Assembly (NCBI RefSeq): GCF_020329485.1
Contig: NZ_JAGKJI010000007.1
Location: 124,001-188,000 of the forward strand
Reading direction: 5' to 3'
Source: Bradyrhizobium cenepequi
GTDB taxonomy: Bacteria; Pseudomonadota; Alphaproteobacteria; Rhizobiales; Xanthobacteraceae
DNA length: 64,000 nucleotides
Below are positions 43,672 to 52,125 of the stretch, in pieces (the first letter of the stretch is position 1; each line of letters begins with the position of its first letter). Both the position numbers and the translations under genes were made by a program. The notes under the pieces are model-generated. The model was not told where the DNA came from, did no database searches, and was given only the letters and a program-made list of their open reading frames with translations.

Positions 43672-43812
43672 ATGCGAAAACTACTTATCACGCTCTCGGC
43701 CGCCCTTGTGGTGGCGGCGAGCCTGCTCGTACTCAGGAACGAACTGCACGCGAGGCCTGCCACGCAGTGCGGCTTCTGGGGCGAGATGGAAGCCGGAATG
43801 TCCTGCCGGTGA
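43672..43812 (+). CDS. small membrane or secreted peptide (46 residues)
   Basis: MRKLLITLSAALVVAASLLVL is a typical signal/anchor sequence, and it is followed by a short tail with two cysteines (ATQCGFWGEMEAGMSCR). The Shine-Dalgarno (GGAA) is weak but well placed. The frame is open upstream to 43564, but the hydrophobic N-terminus makes ATG 43672 the natural start. No family is recognised; small proteins of this layout are common in bradyrhizobia. Confidence 0.55.
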   Translation: MRKLLITLSAALVVAASLLVLRNELHARPATQCGFWGEMEAGMSCR

Positions 43813-44150
43813 ATTTGCCACCGTTCGCGGCATTGGAACGAAGGCGCCGACTGGGGCGGAGCTGACGCGAGCGGCGAAGATCAATGCCGCCGCGTGGTCT
43901 GGCCCCGCCAACCACGCCCCGAGCAAAACCCGGGCGCGCCAATTCTCGAAATTTGGTCTCGTTGCGATCGTCGGAGGTGAGGTATTGGCTACCGCCGGCG
44001 TCGACCACCCGACTATCGCTTGGCATGATCTCTTCATTGGTCGCGGGCGCGGCGACATCCCCCAAATGGGGACTGTCCGCTGATTTTCTCTGGAATTCGA
44101 GGGCGGTATGGCTAATCCGCCGCGTCTTGCGCCCGCGCCAGGCAACCGGG
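43813..44150. other. convergent intergenic region with no recognised gene
   Basis: About 340 bp between the small peptide gene and the stop of the LuxR-type regulator. Long frames crossing it read antisense into the regulator and carry no family sequence. No repeat or terminator was identified. Confidence 0.4.
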
Positions 44151-45272
44151 CTATCTGAGCACCAGCCGCGCCAGGAGTGCGGCCAGTTCGCCCTGCCGCG
44201 ACACGCCTACCTTCGAGAACACGCGCTTGAGGATGGTCCGGGCGCTCTCCTCGGTGATGCCGAGCTTGTCGGCAGCATCGCGCGGCGACTGGCCGGTGCC
44301 GACCAGCGCCGTCACCCTCGCCTCGCCCAGCGTCAGGCCGAGCACATCGCGGATCAGCGACGGATCCGGCGGGCTGTTGTTGTCGGGGTCGACCACCAGG
44401 ATGAGCAGCCTGGCCTGGGTCAGGAACTGGTTGATGCTGTTGGCCGCCATCGAGACGGGCAGGACATAGAGCGCAAGCGGCCGACCCGACGTTCGCCGGT
44501 GCACGATGATCGGCTTTTCGCCAGCCAACACATCCTCGGCGCGGTACGCCGCGAGACGTTTCATCGCAGCCGAGGCCGGCGAGTTCAGGGCCAACGATCC
44601 TGCCGTAAGCTTCTCCTCCACGATCTCGAGACCATCGCCGAGGAGCGACTCGGCCTTCGGGTTGGAGAAGATCACGCGGCCGACCGAGTCCAACACAAAG
44701 ACCCCGGTCCCCAACCTCGCAAGGGCGGCGCCGAGGCCAAGCTTGCTCAGTTCCGAATCCATCAGGCGGATGCCAAGGCGGAGCGACCGTTCGACGTGGC
44801 GGCCGAGCTGGGCCACGAGATCGAGCTCGGCGTCGCTGTAGGCCGGCTTGCCGCTCGCGCGCTGGATGCTCATCGCCACCTCGATCTTCGCATCCGGCGA
44901 GACCGTTGCGGCGGCGAAATATTTCAGGCCGTATTTCCGAAGCAGCACGGAGTAGAACGGGTCGTTTGCGATGTCCTCTTCGGAGACCACGTCGCGGTCG
45001 GTTATGACGTCGCGATTGAAGAAATAGCCACGCTCGCGCGCGCGGTTCGCGCGGATATCCCGAAAAGTCCACTCGCGCATGTATTCCTGCGCGATCGCAT
45101 CGAGGGAGGCGGACTGGATGGCGCCAAAACTTCCGTCATCCTTGCCATAGAGCAGGATCGCTCCGACGTCGCTGAGGCAATCGGCAATGCTCTGCAGCGC
45201 CACCGGCCAATGCGACGGCTCCGCAGCGGATTGGTAAATGGCGTCGACGGCCTTCAGCAGGTGATGCGGCAT
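44151..45272 (-). CDS. LuxR-type HTH transcriptional regulator with PAS-like sensor
   Basis: A 373-residue one-component regulator. The N-terminal two thirds include a region like LuxR-associated sensor domains (AIYQSAAEPSHWPVALQSIADCL) and a PAS-like segment (GTGVFVLDSVGRVIFSNPKAESLL, about residues 185-215). The C-terminal LuxR helix-turn-helix is LTLGEARVTALVGTGQSPRDAADKLGITEESARTILKRVFSKVGVSRQGEL in sense, with recognition helix near ESARTILKRVF. Ligand and targets are unknown. The start is taken as ATG 45272 (MPHHLLKAVDAIY). An in-frame upstream ATG near 45335 (MHSILVIDS) would add 21 residues and cannot be excluded. Confidence 0.85.
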   Translation of the reverse strand: MPHHLLKAVDAIYQSAAEPSHWPVALQSIADCLSDVGAILLYGKDDGSFGAIQSASLDAIAQEYMREWTFRDIRANRARERGYFFNRDVITDRDVVSEEDIANDPFYSVLLRKYGLKYFAAATVSPDAKIEVAMSIQRASGKPAYSDAELDLVAQLGRHVERSLRLGIRLMDSELSKLGLGAALARLGTGVFVLDSVGRVIFSNPKAESLLGDGLEIVEEKLTAGSLALNSPASAAMKRLAAYRAEDVLAGEKPIIVHRRTSGRPLALYVLPVSMAANSINQFLTQARLLILVVDPDNNSPPDPSLIRDVLGLTLGEARVTALVGTGQSPRDAADKLGITEESARTILKRVFSKVGVSRQGELAALLARLVLR

Positions 45273-45455
45273 TGGAAAGGACCGATCGAACAACGGATGA
45301 ACGCGTGGCGAATCAATCACGAGGATTGAATGCATACGACAGTGCAGTTGGATGGCAGGAAACGATAATGGGCAAGTCCGTACAATCACGGCCATTGCGT
45401 GGTAGGCTCAACGACCGACGGCCAGTCGCAGTCGGCTGCCCCGATGATGCGTGGC

Positions 45456-45806
45456 TCACTGCTTATCGAACGGGATATATTGCCGATACTGCTTCGGCAC
45501 CGAGCTGCGATAGCGGGCTGGCACCGTTCCGGTCTCGATCGAGTGATCGATCTCCTGCTGACGCGTCCGTTTCCGGGCGACTGTCTTTTTCTTCCTGGGC
45601 GCAGCCTTCTCGGTGGTGGACGAATTCGAATCCGGCTGGGTGGCGGCTGGCGTTGTCGCGGTGGTCGCGGCAGGTGCCGGCGTGTTCGCTGCAGGCGCGA
45701 CGGTGTCCGTGCCGGCCGCCGGGGCGGTCTGTGCCACTGCGTAACTCGAGTAGGACATCAACATGAACGCCGCTGTGACTGCGGCAAGGCTGGAAAGCTT
45801 TTTCAT
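45456..45806 (-). CDS. secreted Ala/Thr/Pro-rich protein with basic C-terminus
   Basis: A 116-residue protein with a signal peptide (MKKLSSLAAVTAAFMLMSYSSYAVAQ) and a low-complexity linker of Ala, Thr and Pro. A basic patch follows (APRKKKTVARKRTRQQE), then a short conserved-looking end (TVPARYRSSVPKQYRQYIPFDKQ). GGAG lies 7 nt before ATG 45806. Its end resembles the C-termini of several small uncharacterised bradyrhizobial exported proteins; no function is known. It may bind anionic polymers in the periplasm because of its charge, which is inference. Confidence 0.75.
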   Translation of the reverse strand: MKKLSSLAAVTAAFMLMSYSSYAVAQTAPAAGTDTVAPAANTPAPAATTATTPAATQPDSNSSTTEKAAPRKKKTVARKRTRQQEIDHSIETGTVPARYRSSVPKQYRQYIPFDKQ

Positions 45807-45983
45807 CGAAAAACTCCAATCAATGTCGAATGTCAGGCCCTCGTGCAATGCAGGGCATTAGACCATGAAAGCCCGCCGCGCGCCAACGCGGAGGGTCCGC
45901 TCGCATCGCAGGATACGCCGATCGTACCCGCGGGTTATGTTGCCACGCTCGCACGCGATGCGCGCTGACGGGTCACGGAGAGA

Positions 45984-46217
45984 CTAGCCGGGGGACGGCT
46001 GTTGCGCGTGCGCACGCGCAGGCTCCGGCCTTCTATCTCTGGTGCAGCTCGTCATGACAAAGGCGATGCGGCTGCATTGCCACCCCGGCCCGAGTGCCGC
46101 GCTCGCTACCGTCTCGTGAGAGAGGCTGCCGGCTGAAAGCAGCGCCACGCCAAAACCGATCACGACGATGACGGCCAGCAGCGCAAATCCCTTGCGACTA
46201 TAGAGTTGGTGGATCAT
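45984..46217 (-). CDS. small membrane-anchored hypothetical protein
   Basis: 77 residues: one hydrophobic segment (FALLAVIVVIGFGVALLSAG, about 11-30), then a tail with two cysteines (WQCSRIAFVMTSCTRDRR). AGGA lies 8 nt before ATG 46217, which sets the start even though the frame is open to 46637. It sits in a group of very short membrane proteins; the family is not recognised. Confidence 0.6.
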   Translation of the reverse strand: MIHQLYSRKGFALLAVIVVIGFGVALLSAGSLSHETVASAALGPGWQCSRIAFVMTSCTRDRRPEPARAHAQQPSPG

Positions 46218-46321
46218 GCGATCGTTCCTGTTCAGTTTGCGCGGAGCATAGGACTGGCTCGCCCCTCTTTCTGTGATCGGAATCACAATTGCCCGCGGCG
46301 TTTTAGCGCTGTCCCCACGGG

Positions 46322-46498
46322 CTATTGCGCCGGCTGGATCACGTTGCAGTTGGTCCGTCCCGACATCAGGCAGTCCTGCATCTTGCTCGCCGCGGTCAGC
46401 TCGCGCGCCAGCCACAAGCCGGCGGCCAGCATCGCGGCCGCGATCAAGAGGCCGACGATCGCGCCGCGGCGACTGCCGCCTTCCCTCGGGTCTGTCAT
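46322..46498 (-). CDS. small single-helix membrane protein
   Basis: 58 residues: basic N-terminus MTDPREGGSRRG, one membrane helix (AIVGLLIAAAMLAAGLWLA) and a periplasmic tail with two cysteines (MQDCLMSGRTNCNVIQPAQ) able to form a disulfide. This form is typical of small bradyrhizobial proteins of unknown function. The Shine-Dalgarno before ATG 46498 is weak. Confidence 0.6.
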   Translation of the reverse strand: MTDPREGGSRRGAIVGLLIAAAMLAAGLWLARELTAASKMQDCLMSGRTNCNVIQPAQ

Positions 46499-46696
46499 GA
46501 TTGTATCGGTTCCCGCACCGTCCCCACAGAGATCGTGGTTGCAGCAGCTGCTTCGCAAGTGCACGCGTGATCACATCTGCAACAGCTGACGGATAAATTC
46601 TCAAAGCCTGGGCATAAGTGTTGCAAATCCGTTGCACCTGTTCGCGTGCTGCTCAAGACTGCGCGCCTTCCGGTAAGTGCGTGTGCGGAGCGTGCC

Positions 46697-46912
46697 ATGG
46701 GTCAACAAGAAACGGGCTACGACTATCATCGATACAAGAAACTGCTGGCGGAAGCGGTCGACGACGGCAAGCGGCTCGAATTGATCGAGCTTCTGATCCG
46801 CGAGAGGGCCCGGGACAAGCTCGAAGCGCAGCGGACCTCCGATCGCGTCGCCATGACGGCGCAGACCGTCGCCAGGGTGCTGGGAACCTCCCGGTCGCGT
46901 GACAGCTTCTAG
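46697..46912 (+). CDS. small charged cytoplasmic hypothetical protein
   Basis: 71 residues, highly charged and probably all-helical (YHRYKKLLAEAVDDGKRLELIELLIRERARDKLEAQR). GGAG lies 6 nt before ATG 46697, which sets the start. I do not recognise the family. It has neither a signal sequence nor cysteines, unlike the neighbouring small proteins. Confidence 0.65.
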   Translation: MGQQETGYDYHRYKKLLAEAVDDGKRLELIELLIRERARDKLEAQRTSDRVAMTAQTVARVLGTSRSRDSF

Positions 46913-47132
46913 CTTGTTCTGGCACGGCCAGAAATTTTAGCGAAGTTGGACGCAGATCGCCGGATTGCACCTGGCAATCATCGGCTCATCTCTGCCGCGG
47001 ATACATCGCGAACGAGCCTGTTCGGCATGCCAATTGAACGCTGGCATTTTGCGCCGGGTTCACTTATGTGCTGGGCAGAACCCCATTTCCGTCACCCCTC
47101 CAACCAGCAGTGAAGGTAACAAGGCTCTCTCG

Positions 47133-47489
47133 ATGAGCGGCTTCAAGGAACCGAACTTTTCCGACCGACAAAAGGCGGCGCAGCGGGCCCGGCAGAACAT
47201 TCTAGAAAAATTCCGTTCCCGTCCCGGGCCCGATGATCCCCAGGTGCAGGCACGGACCGCCGAGCGCGCGGCGGTTGCGGCCGCCCGGGAGCAGGCAAGG
47301 CTTGCGCGGGAGGCGGCCAAGGCCGAGCAGAAGCGTCTCGAGGAAGAAGCCGCCGCCGCGGAAACTACAAGGATCGCCCGCGAAAAGGAAGAGGAAGCCG
47401 CGCGTCAGGCCGCGCTCGAAGCCGATCAGAAGGCCAAGCGCGACGCGCGCTACGCGGCCCGCAAGGAACGCAGCAAGAAAAAGAAGTAA
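47133..47489 (+). CDS. DUF6481 family protein
   Basis: A 118-residue, extremely Ala/Glu/Arg/Lys-rich helical protein. The N-terminus SGFKEPNFSDRQKAAQRARQNILEKFRSRPGPDDP in short form NFSDRQKAAQRARQ matches the conserved start of the DUF6481 family known from alphaproteobacteria. The rest is a long charged helix ending in KERSKKKK. Function is unknown; the composition suggests RNA or nucleic acid binding, by analogy only. The start is ATG 47133, with AAGG about 8 nt upstream. Confidence 0.78.
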   Translation: MSGFKEPNFSDRQKAAQRARQNILEKFRSRPGPDDPQVQARTAERAAVAAAREQARLAREAAKAEQKRLEEEAAAAETTRIAREKEEEAARQAALEADQKAKRDARYAARKERSKKKK

Positions 47490-47618
47490 GGGCGTTTCCC
47501 GCGACACGCTCGAGGCAGGCAAGGCTTGCTCCCGGCATTCAAGGTGAGAGGACTCTCCACGAGCACTGCTCGCGGCGAGTCCTTCCTCGCGGCGAGTCCT
47601 TCTCAGACAAGACGGCAA

Positions 47619-47864
47619 TCAGTTCTTCTTCATGCCGTCTTCCTTCTTCATTGCATCATCCTTCTTCATCATCCCGTCGCTTTTCTTCATGCCGTCATGC
47701 TTCGACATGGAGTCCTTGGACATGGAATCCTTGGACATCGTGTCTTTCTTCATGGCGTCGTCCTTGCCCATCTTGTCCTGGGCAAACGCTGCGGGCGAGA
47801 GCGCGACACTGAAAGCGACAAGAGCGGTGGAGACGCCGAGGCCGATACGGGTCGAGAAGGTCAT
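47619..47864 (-). CDS. exported pentapeptide MXKDX repeat protein
   Basis: A signal peptide (MTFSTRIGLGVSTALVAFSVALSPAAFAQ) is followed by about nine five-residue units of type M-x-K-D/K-x (MGKDD, AMKKD, TMSKD, SMSKD, SMSKH and so on), making up the whole mature part of about 52 residues. This is the MXKDX repeat family, of unknown role, with strongly alternating Lys and Asp. AAGGA sits 8 nt before ATG 47864; an ATG nine bases further upstream (MTTMTF) is also in frame. It is divergent from dctP. Confidence 0.75.
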   Translation of the reverse strand: MTFSTRIGLGVSTALVAFSVALSPAAFAQDKMGKDDAMKKDTMSKDSMSKDSMSKHDGMKKSDGMMKKDDAMKKEDGMKKN

Positions 47865-48189
47865 GGTGGTCATCCTTGCTGCGGGTTGATCATGGAGCGA
47901 CGTCTGCCGCTCTTCTCTCGACGCCGGCGGAATGGCCGTTGTTACCTTCTCACAAAGTCTTGAAGGGGTGTGCGGACCGCGGCTGCCCGAAAAGGAGACG
48001 CTGCGGCAGATCGTCGGCTCTTGTGTGCGGTGCGGTAATACCTGCCTCTGGTGTGACGCTTGGCGCCAACGCACCAAGCCGTCTCAAACTATCAGCCTAG
48101 AGAAAATTCTGGCAAAGTTCGCCTAAATGCGGCCCTCAAGTTCCGCCTTATCGCAAATCAAGAACAGCCTTTTCAACGGGAGAAACTTT
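47865..48189. other. divergent region between the MXKDX gene and dctP
   Basis: About 325 bp. TGGCAAAGTTCGCC near 48111 recalls a -24 element but lacks the -12 TTGC at the right distance, so no sigma-54 promoter is called. No operator was recognised. Confidence 0.35.
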
Positions 48190-49212
48190 ATGCTTACTCG
48201 CCGCCACGTCCTCGCCTCAGCACTTGCCGCGCCTGCGGTCCTCCGCTTCGGCGTCGGCACCGCCCAAGCCGCGACCACACTGAAAATCTCGCACCAGTTC
48301 CCCGGCGGCACCATCGACAAGGGCGATTTCCGCGACCGCCTCTGCCGGACGTTCGCCGCGGAAGTGGCGAAGCGCTCCGGCGGCGAGTTAGCAGCCGAAG
48401 TCTATCCGAACTCCTCGCTGATCAAGACCAACGCGCAGTTCTCCGCCATGCGCAAGGGCGCGCTCGACATCAGCCTCTACCCGATGCCCTATGCCGGCGG
48501 CGAGCTGCCGGAGACCAATATCGGCCTGATGCCGGGCCTGGTCACGACCTACGACCAGGGCCTGCGCTGGAAGAAAGAGCCGGTCGGCAAGGCACTTTCC
48601 GACTTCCTGGCGGACAAGGGCATCATCCTCCTGACCTGGGTCTGGCAGGCCGGCGGCGTCGCCAGCCGCTCCAAGCCGATCGTGGCGCCCGAGGACGCCA
48701 AGGGCATGAAGGTGCGCGGCGGCTCGCGCGAGATGGACATGGTGCTGCAGACGGCCGGCGCGGCCGTGCTGTCGGTGCCCTCCAACGAACTCTATGCGGC
48801 GATGCAGACCGGCGCCTGCGACGCCGGCATCACCTCCTCCACCAGCCTGATCTCGTTCCGCCTGGAAGAAGTGGCGAAATCGCTGACCTCCGGCGCCGGC
48901 ACCTCGTACTGGTTCATGCTGGAGCCCTTGATGATGTCGAAGGCGATCTTCGACAAGCTGCCGAAGAACCAGCAGGACGTCATCCTTGCCGTCGGCGCTG
49001 AGCTCGAAGCCTTCGGCAAGAAGGGCGCGCACGACGACGATGTCGAGGTCGCCAAAGTTTACGAGAAGGCCGGCGCCAAGGTCGCCGCGCTCGATGCGGC
49101 CACCGTCAATAAGTGGCGCGACATTGCGCGCGATACGGCCTGGAAGGACTATGGTGCCAAAACCGCGACGGCAGCCAACCTGTTGAAGCTCGCAAACGAC
49201 GTCGCCGCATGA
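48190..49212 (+). CDS. dctP: TRAP transporter substrate-binding protein
   Basis: The periplasmic receptor of a tripartite ATP-independent transporter. The 340 residues start with a Tat-type signal (MLTRRHVLASALAAPAVLRFGVGTAQA), followed by a DctP-family domain (LKISHQFPGGTIDKGDFRDRLCRTFAAEV). The family arginine for carboxylate binding is probably in MKVRGGSREMDMV, and NELYAAMQTGACDAGITS is typical. The ligand is probably an organic acid. The start is ATG 48190 with GGGAG 7 nt upstream. Its stop overlaps the dctQ start by 4 bp (ATGA at 49209), giving a coupled dctPQM operon. Confidence 0.92.
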   Translation: MLTRRHVLASALAAPAVLRFGVGTAQAATTLKISHQFPGGTIDKGDFRDRLCRTFAAEVAKRSGGELAAEVYPNSSLIKTNAQFSAMRKGALDISLYPMPYAGGELPETNIGLMPGLVTTYDQGLRWKKEPVGKALSDFLADKGIILLTWVWQAGGVASRSKPIVAPEDAKGMKVRGGSREMDMVLQTAGAAVLSVPSNELYAAMQTGACDAGITSSTSLISFRLEEVAKSLTSGAGTSYWFMLEPLMMSKAIFDKLPKNQQDVILAVGAELEAFGKKGAHDDDVEVAKVYEKAGAKVAALDAATVNKWRDIARDTAWKDYGAKTATAANLLKLANDVAA

Positions 49213-49763
49213 TGCATGGTCCGGTCGCGGATCAAGTCGAACGTCAGACCGTCGTCACGGGCAATGCGCTCGTGGCGGCGCTGTCGCGCGGGCTTGCCAT
49301 CTGCAACAACATCGTCGTCGTGTTCGCGTCCATCGCGCTGATCGCGGCCTGCGTGATCCTGAGTTACAGCGTGCTCGGCCGCGCTCTATTCCGCAGCCCG
49401 AACTACTGGCAAGACGAGGCCGCGGTGTTCCTGCTGGTCGGCGCGACCTTCATGACCGCGGCCTATGTGCAGGGCCAGCGCGGCCATGTCAGCATCGAGG
49501 CCTTCGTCGGGCTGATGTCGCCGCTCGCAAATCGCGTCAGGCTGTGGCTCGTCGATGCCGCGAGCCTGGCGTTCTGCGCTTTCTTTGCCTGGAAATCCTG
49601 GACATTGGCGCATGAGGCCTATGTCGACGGCCAGGTATCGAACTCGATGTGGTCGCCGCCGCTGGCGATCCCCTATGTGCTGATGGCAGTCGGCATGACG
49701 CTGCTCTGCCTCCAGCTCCTGTTGCAGATCATGATTCCGTTGATGGGTGGCGCACGCCGATGA
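49209..49763 (+). CDS. dctQ: TRAP transporter small membrane subunit
   Basis: A 184-residue membrane protein with four helices. The DctQ signature is visible in VLGRALFRSPNYWQDEAAVFLLVGATFMTAAYVQGQRGHVSIE. It forms the membrane complex with DctM. Both ends overlap neighbours by 4 bp: ATGA with dctP at the start and ATGA with dctM at 49760-49763. Two adjacent ATG codons occur at 49209 and 49212; either gives the same protein within one residue. Confidence 0.9.
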   Translation: MMHGPVADQVERQTVVTGNALVAALSRGLAICNNIVVVFASIALIAACVILSYSVLGRALFRSPNYWQDEAAVFLLVGATFMTAAYVQGQRGHVSIEAFVGLMSPLANRVRLWLVDAASLAFCAFFAWKSWTLAHEAYVDGQVSNSMWSPPLAIPYVLMAVGMTLLCLQLLLQIMIPLMGGARR

Positions 49764-51118
49764 GTGTGCTTGGCATTGGCATCAGCTACGGGCTTGCCAC
49801 CCTGTTTGCGATGTTCTCGGGCATGCCCATTGCATTTGCCTTGGGCGCGGTCGCGGTCGTGTTCATGGCGATCTACATGCCGACGGCCTCGCTCGATACC
49901 GTGACGCAGAACGTCTACGAGGAGATGGCGTCGATCACGCTGCTGTCGATCCCGCTGTTCATCCTCAAGGGGGCGGCGATCGGCAAATCCCGCGCGGGCC
50001 AGGATCTCTATTCGGCCCTGCACGCCTGGCTGCACCGCGTGCCCGGCGGGCTCGGGGTCGCCAACGTGTTCGCCTGCGCGCTGTTTGCGGCAATGGCGGG
50101 CTCCTCGCCCGCGACCTGCTCGGCGATCGGCTCGGCCGGCATCCCCGAGATGCGCAAGCGCGGCTATTCCGGCGGCTTTGCGGCCGGCATCATCGCCGCC
50201 GGCGGCACGCTCGGCATCCTGCTGCCGCCCTCGATCACCATGATCCTGTTCGCGGTTGCGGCGGAAAAATCGCTGGGACGGCTGTTCCTCGCCGGCATCG
50301 GACCGGGCCTGTTGCTGGTGACGCTGTTCGGCCTCTACGCGATGTATCGTTTCCGCAAAGAATATGCGGCCGCGCGCGCCGCCTATGACGCGACCGGTGC
50401 GGACGCCGCGATCCTGCAGCGCGACGAGTTCACGATGGCCGACCGCTTCAACGCGCTGCCGCGGGTGCTGCCGTTCGTGTTGCTGCTGACCGGCGTGATG
50501 ATCGCGCTCTATGGCGGCTATGCGACGCCCTCCGAGACCGCCGGCCTCGGCGGACTATTGGCGCTCGCGCTGATCGCCGTGATCTACAGCGTCTGGAAGC
50601 CGAGCGACCTCGAGCCGATCCTGAAATCCACCATCCGCGAATCGACCATGCTGATGATGATCATCGGCATGTCGTTACTCTACTCCTACGTGATGAGCTA
50701 CCTGCACATCTCGCAATCGGCGGCTGAGGCGATCGTCGCGATGCACCTGCCGCGCTGGGAATTGCTCGCCGCGATCCTCGCCATGGTGATCGTGCTCGGC
50801 TTCTTCCTGCCGCCGGTCTCGATCATCCTGATGACCGCGCCGATCATCCTGCCGCCGCTGCGCGCCGCCAATTTCGACATCATCTGGTTCGGCGTGGTGA
50901 TGACCATCGTGATGGAGATGGGGCTGATCCATCCGCCGGTGGGGCTGAACATCTTCGTCATCCGCAACGTCGCACCCGACATTCCCTTGAGCGAAGTGAT
51001 CTGGGGTACGCTGCCGTTCGTGCTGCTGATGATGCTCGCGGTGCTGCTGCTGTGTTTCTTCCCGGGGATATCGACGTGGCTGCCGGACCTCGTGATGGGG
51101 CCGGAGGGAGCGAGGTGA
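49760..51118 (+). CDS. dctM: TRAP transporter large permease subunit
   Basis: The sodium-coupled transport subunit, 452 residues with about 12 hydrophobic segments of the DctM/ion-transporter fold. Family motifs are SIPLFILKGAAIGKS, FAAMAGSSPATCSAIGSAGIPEM, GGTLGILLPPSITMILF and GLIHPPVGLNIFVIRNV. Substrate specificity lies in DctP. The start ATG overlaps dctQ (ATGA). A palindromic repeat follows immediately after the stop and may terminate the transcript, with the leucine-catabolism operon converging from the right. Confidence 0.92.
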   Translation: MSVLGIGISYGLATLFAMFSGMPIAFALGAVAVVFMAIYMPTASLDTVTQNVYEEMASITLLSIPLFILKGAAIGKSRAGQDLYSALHAWLHRVPGGLGVANVFACALFAAMAGSSPATCSAIGSAGIPEMRKRGYSGGFAAGIIAAGGTLGILLPPSITMILFAVAAEKSLGRLFLAGIGPGLLLVTLFGLYAMYRFRKEYAAARAAYDATGADAAILQRDEFTMADRFNALPRVLPFVLLLTGVMIALYGGYATPSETAGLGGLLALALIAVIYSVWKPSDLEPILKSTIRESTMLMMIIGMSLLYSYVMSYLHISQSAAEAIVAMHLPRWELLAAILAMVIVLGFFLPPVSIILMTAPIILPPLRAANFDIIWFGVVMTIVMEMGLIHPPVGLNIFVIRNVAPDIPLSEVIWGTLPFVLLMMLAVLLLCFFPGISTWLPDLVMGPEGAR

Positions 51119-51125
51119 TGCTTCC

Positions 51126-51211
51126 GTAGGATGGGTAGAGCGAAGCGAAACCCATCAGCTTCGAAGCAAGCCGCGCAAATGGTGGGTTTCGCTTCGCTCT
51201 ACCCACCCTAC
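51126..51211. repeat. palindromic repeat between dctM and the HMG-CoA lyase gene
   Basis: GTAGGATGGGTAGAGCGAAG starting at 51126 is mirrored by CTTCGCTCTACCCACCCTAC ending at 51211. Each arm is about 29 bp (inner ends AAACCCA/TGGGTTT). It lies between convergent genes and begins 8 bp after the dctM stop, so it can serve as a bidirectional terminator. It is a different family from the repeats at 1643 and 15551. Confidence 0.75.
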
Positions 51212-51216
51212 AAGTT

Positions 51217-52125
51217 CTACGAAGTCACGCGCTTCTTCTTCGCGTTCAGCGCGCTGGCGACACGGCTCACCGGCGGACGGCCGAGCAAGCGGCTGACCTC
51301 GTTCGTCGCGGCAAGCAGCTTGTCCATGTCGACGCCGGTTCTGATCCCCATGCCTTCGAGCATGTAGATGACGTCCTCGGTCGCGACGTTGCCGGTCGCG
51401 CCGGGTGCGTAGGGGCAGCCGCCGAGACCGCCGGCGGCGGAGTCGATGACGCGGACGCCCTCCTCCATGCCGGCGTAGAGATTGGCGAGCGCCTGGCCGT
51501 AGGTGTCGTGGAAATGCATCGCGAGGTGTTGCACGGGCACGTGGCTCGCCACCGCACGCATCAGCTCCCGCGCTTTCACTGGCGTGCCGACGCCGATGGT
51601 ATCGCCGAGCGAGATCTCGTAGCAGCCGAGGTCGAACAGCGTCTTGGCGACATCGACGACGGCCTGCGGCTTCACCTCGCCGTCGAAGGGGCAGCCGAGC
51701 ACGCAGGAGATATACCCGCGCACCTTGATGCCGTCAGCCTTGGCCCTCACCAGCACCGGCTTGAAGCGCTCGATCGATTCCGCGACCGTGCAGTTGATGT
51801 TGGCGCGCGAAAATCCTTCCGAGGCCGAGGCAAACACCGCGATCACCTTGGCGCCGGCGGTTTGCGAGGCCTCATAGCCCTTCTCGTTCGGCACCAGCAC
51901 ATGGAATTCGCCGGGCAAATGGCTGACACCGCGCAGCACCTCGGCCGATCCCACCATCTGCGGAACCGCCTTCGGCGACACAAAGGCGCCGACCTCAACG
52001 ATCGGCAGGCCGGCGCCGATCAGGCGCTCGATGAAGGCGATCCGGTCGGCGACGCTGATCGGCGTCTTCTCGTTCTGCAGCCCGTCGCGCGGGCCGACCT
52101 CGACAATGCGGACGGTCTCGCTCAT
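51217..52125 (-). CDS. mvaB: hydroxymethylglutaryl-CoA lyase
   Basis: Cleaves HMG-CoA to acetyl-CoA and acetoacetate, the last step of leucine catabolism. The 302-residue TIM-barrel protein has the metal/substrate motif VEVGPRDGLQNEK, EVGAFVSPKAVPQM, HFHDTYGQALAN with metal-binding histidines, and the signature GLGGCPYAPGATGNVATED with the catalytic cysteine. The start is ATG 52125, overlapping the stop of the carboxylase alpha subunit gene (TGATG), so translation is coupled. It is the last gene of the three-gene operon mccB-mccA-mvaB (liuB-liuD-liuE). Confidence 0.94.
   Translation of the reverse strand: MSETVRIVEVGPRDGLQNEKTPISVADRIAFIERLIGAGLPIVEVGAFVSPKAVPQMVGSAEVLRGVSHLPGEFHVLVPNEKGYEASQTAGAKVIAVFASASEGFSRANINCTVAESIERFKPVLVRAKADGIKVRGYISCVLGCPFDGEVKPQAVVDVAKTLFDLGCYEISLGDTIGVGTPVKARELMRAVASHVPVQHLAMHFHDTYGQALANLYAGMEEGVRVIDSAAGGLGGCPYAPGATGNVATEDVIYMLEGMGIRTGVDMDKLLAATNEVSRLLGRPPVSRVASALNAKKKRVTS

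Noticed and set aside
48105..48130. Second sigma-54-like sequence upstream of dctP (TGGCAAAGTTCGCC)
   Set aside because: The -24 half looks right, but there is no TTGC at the required 10-nt distance.
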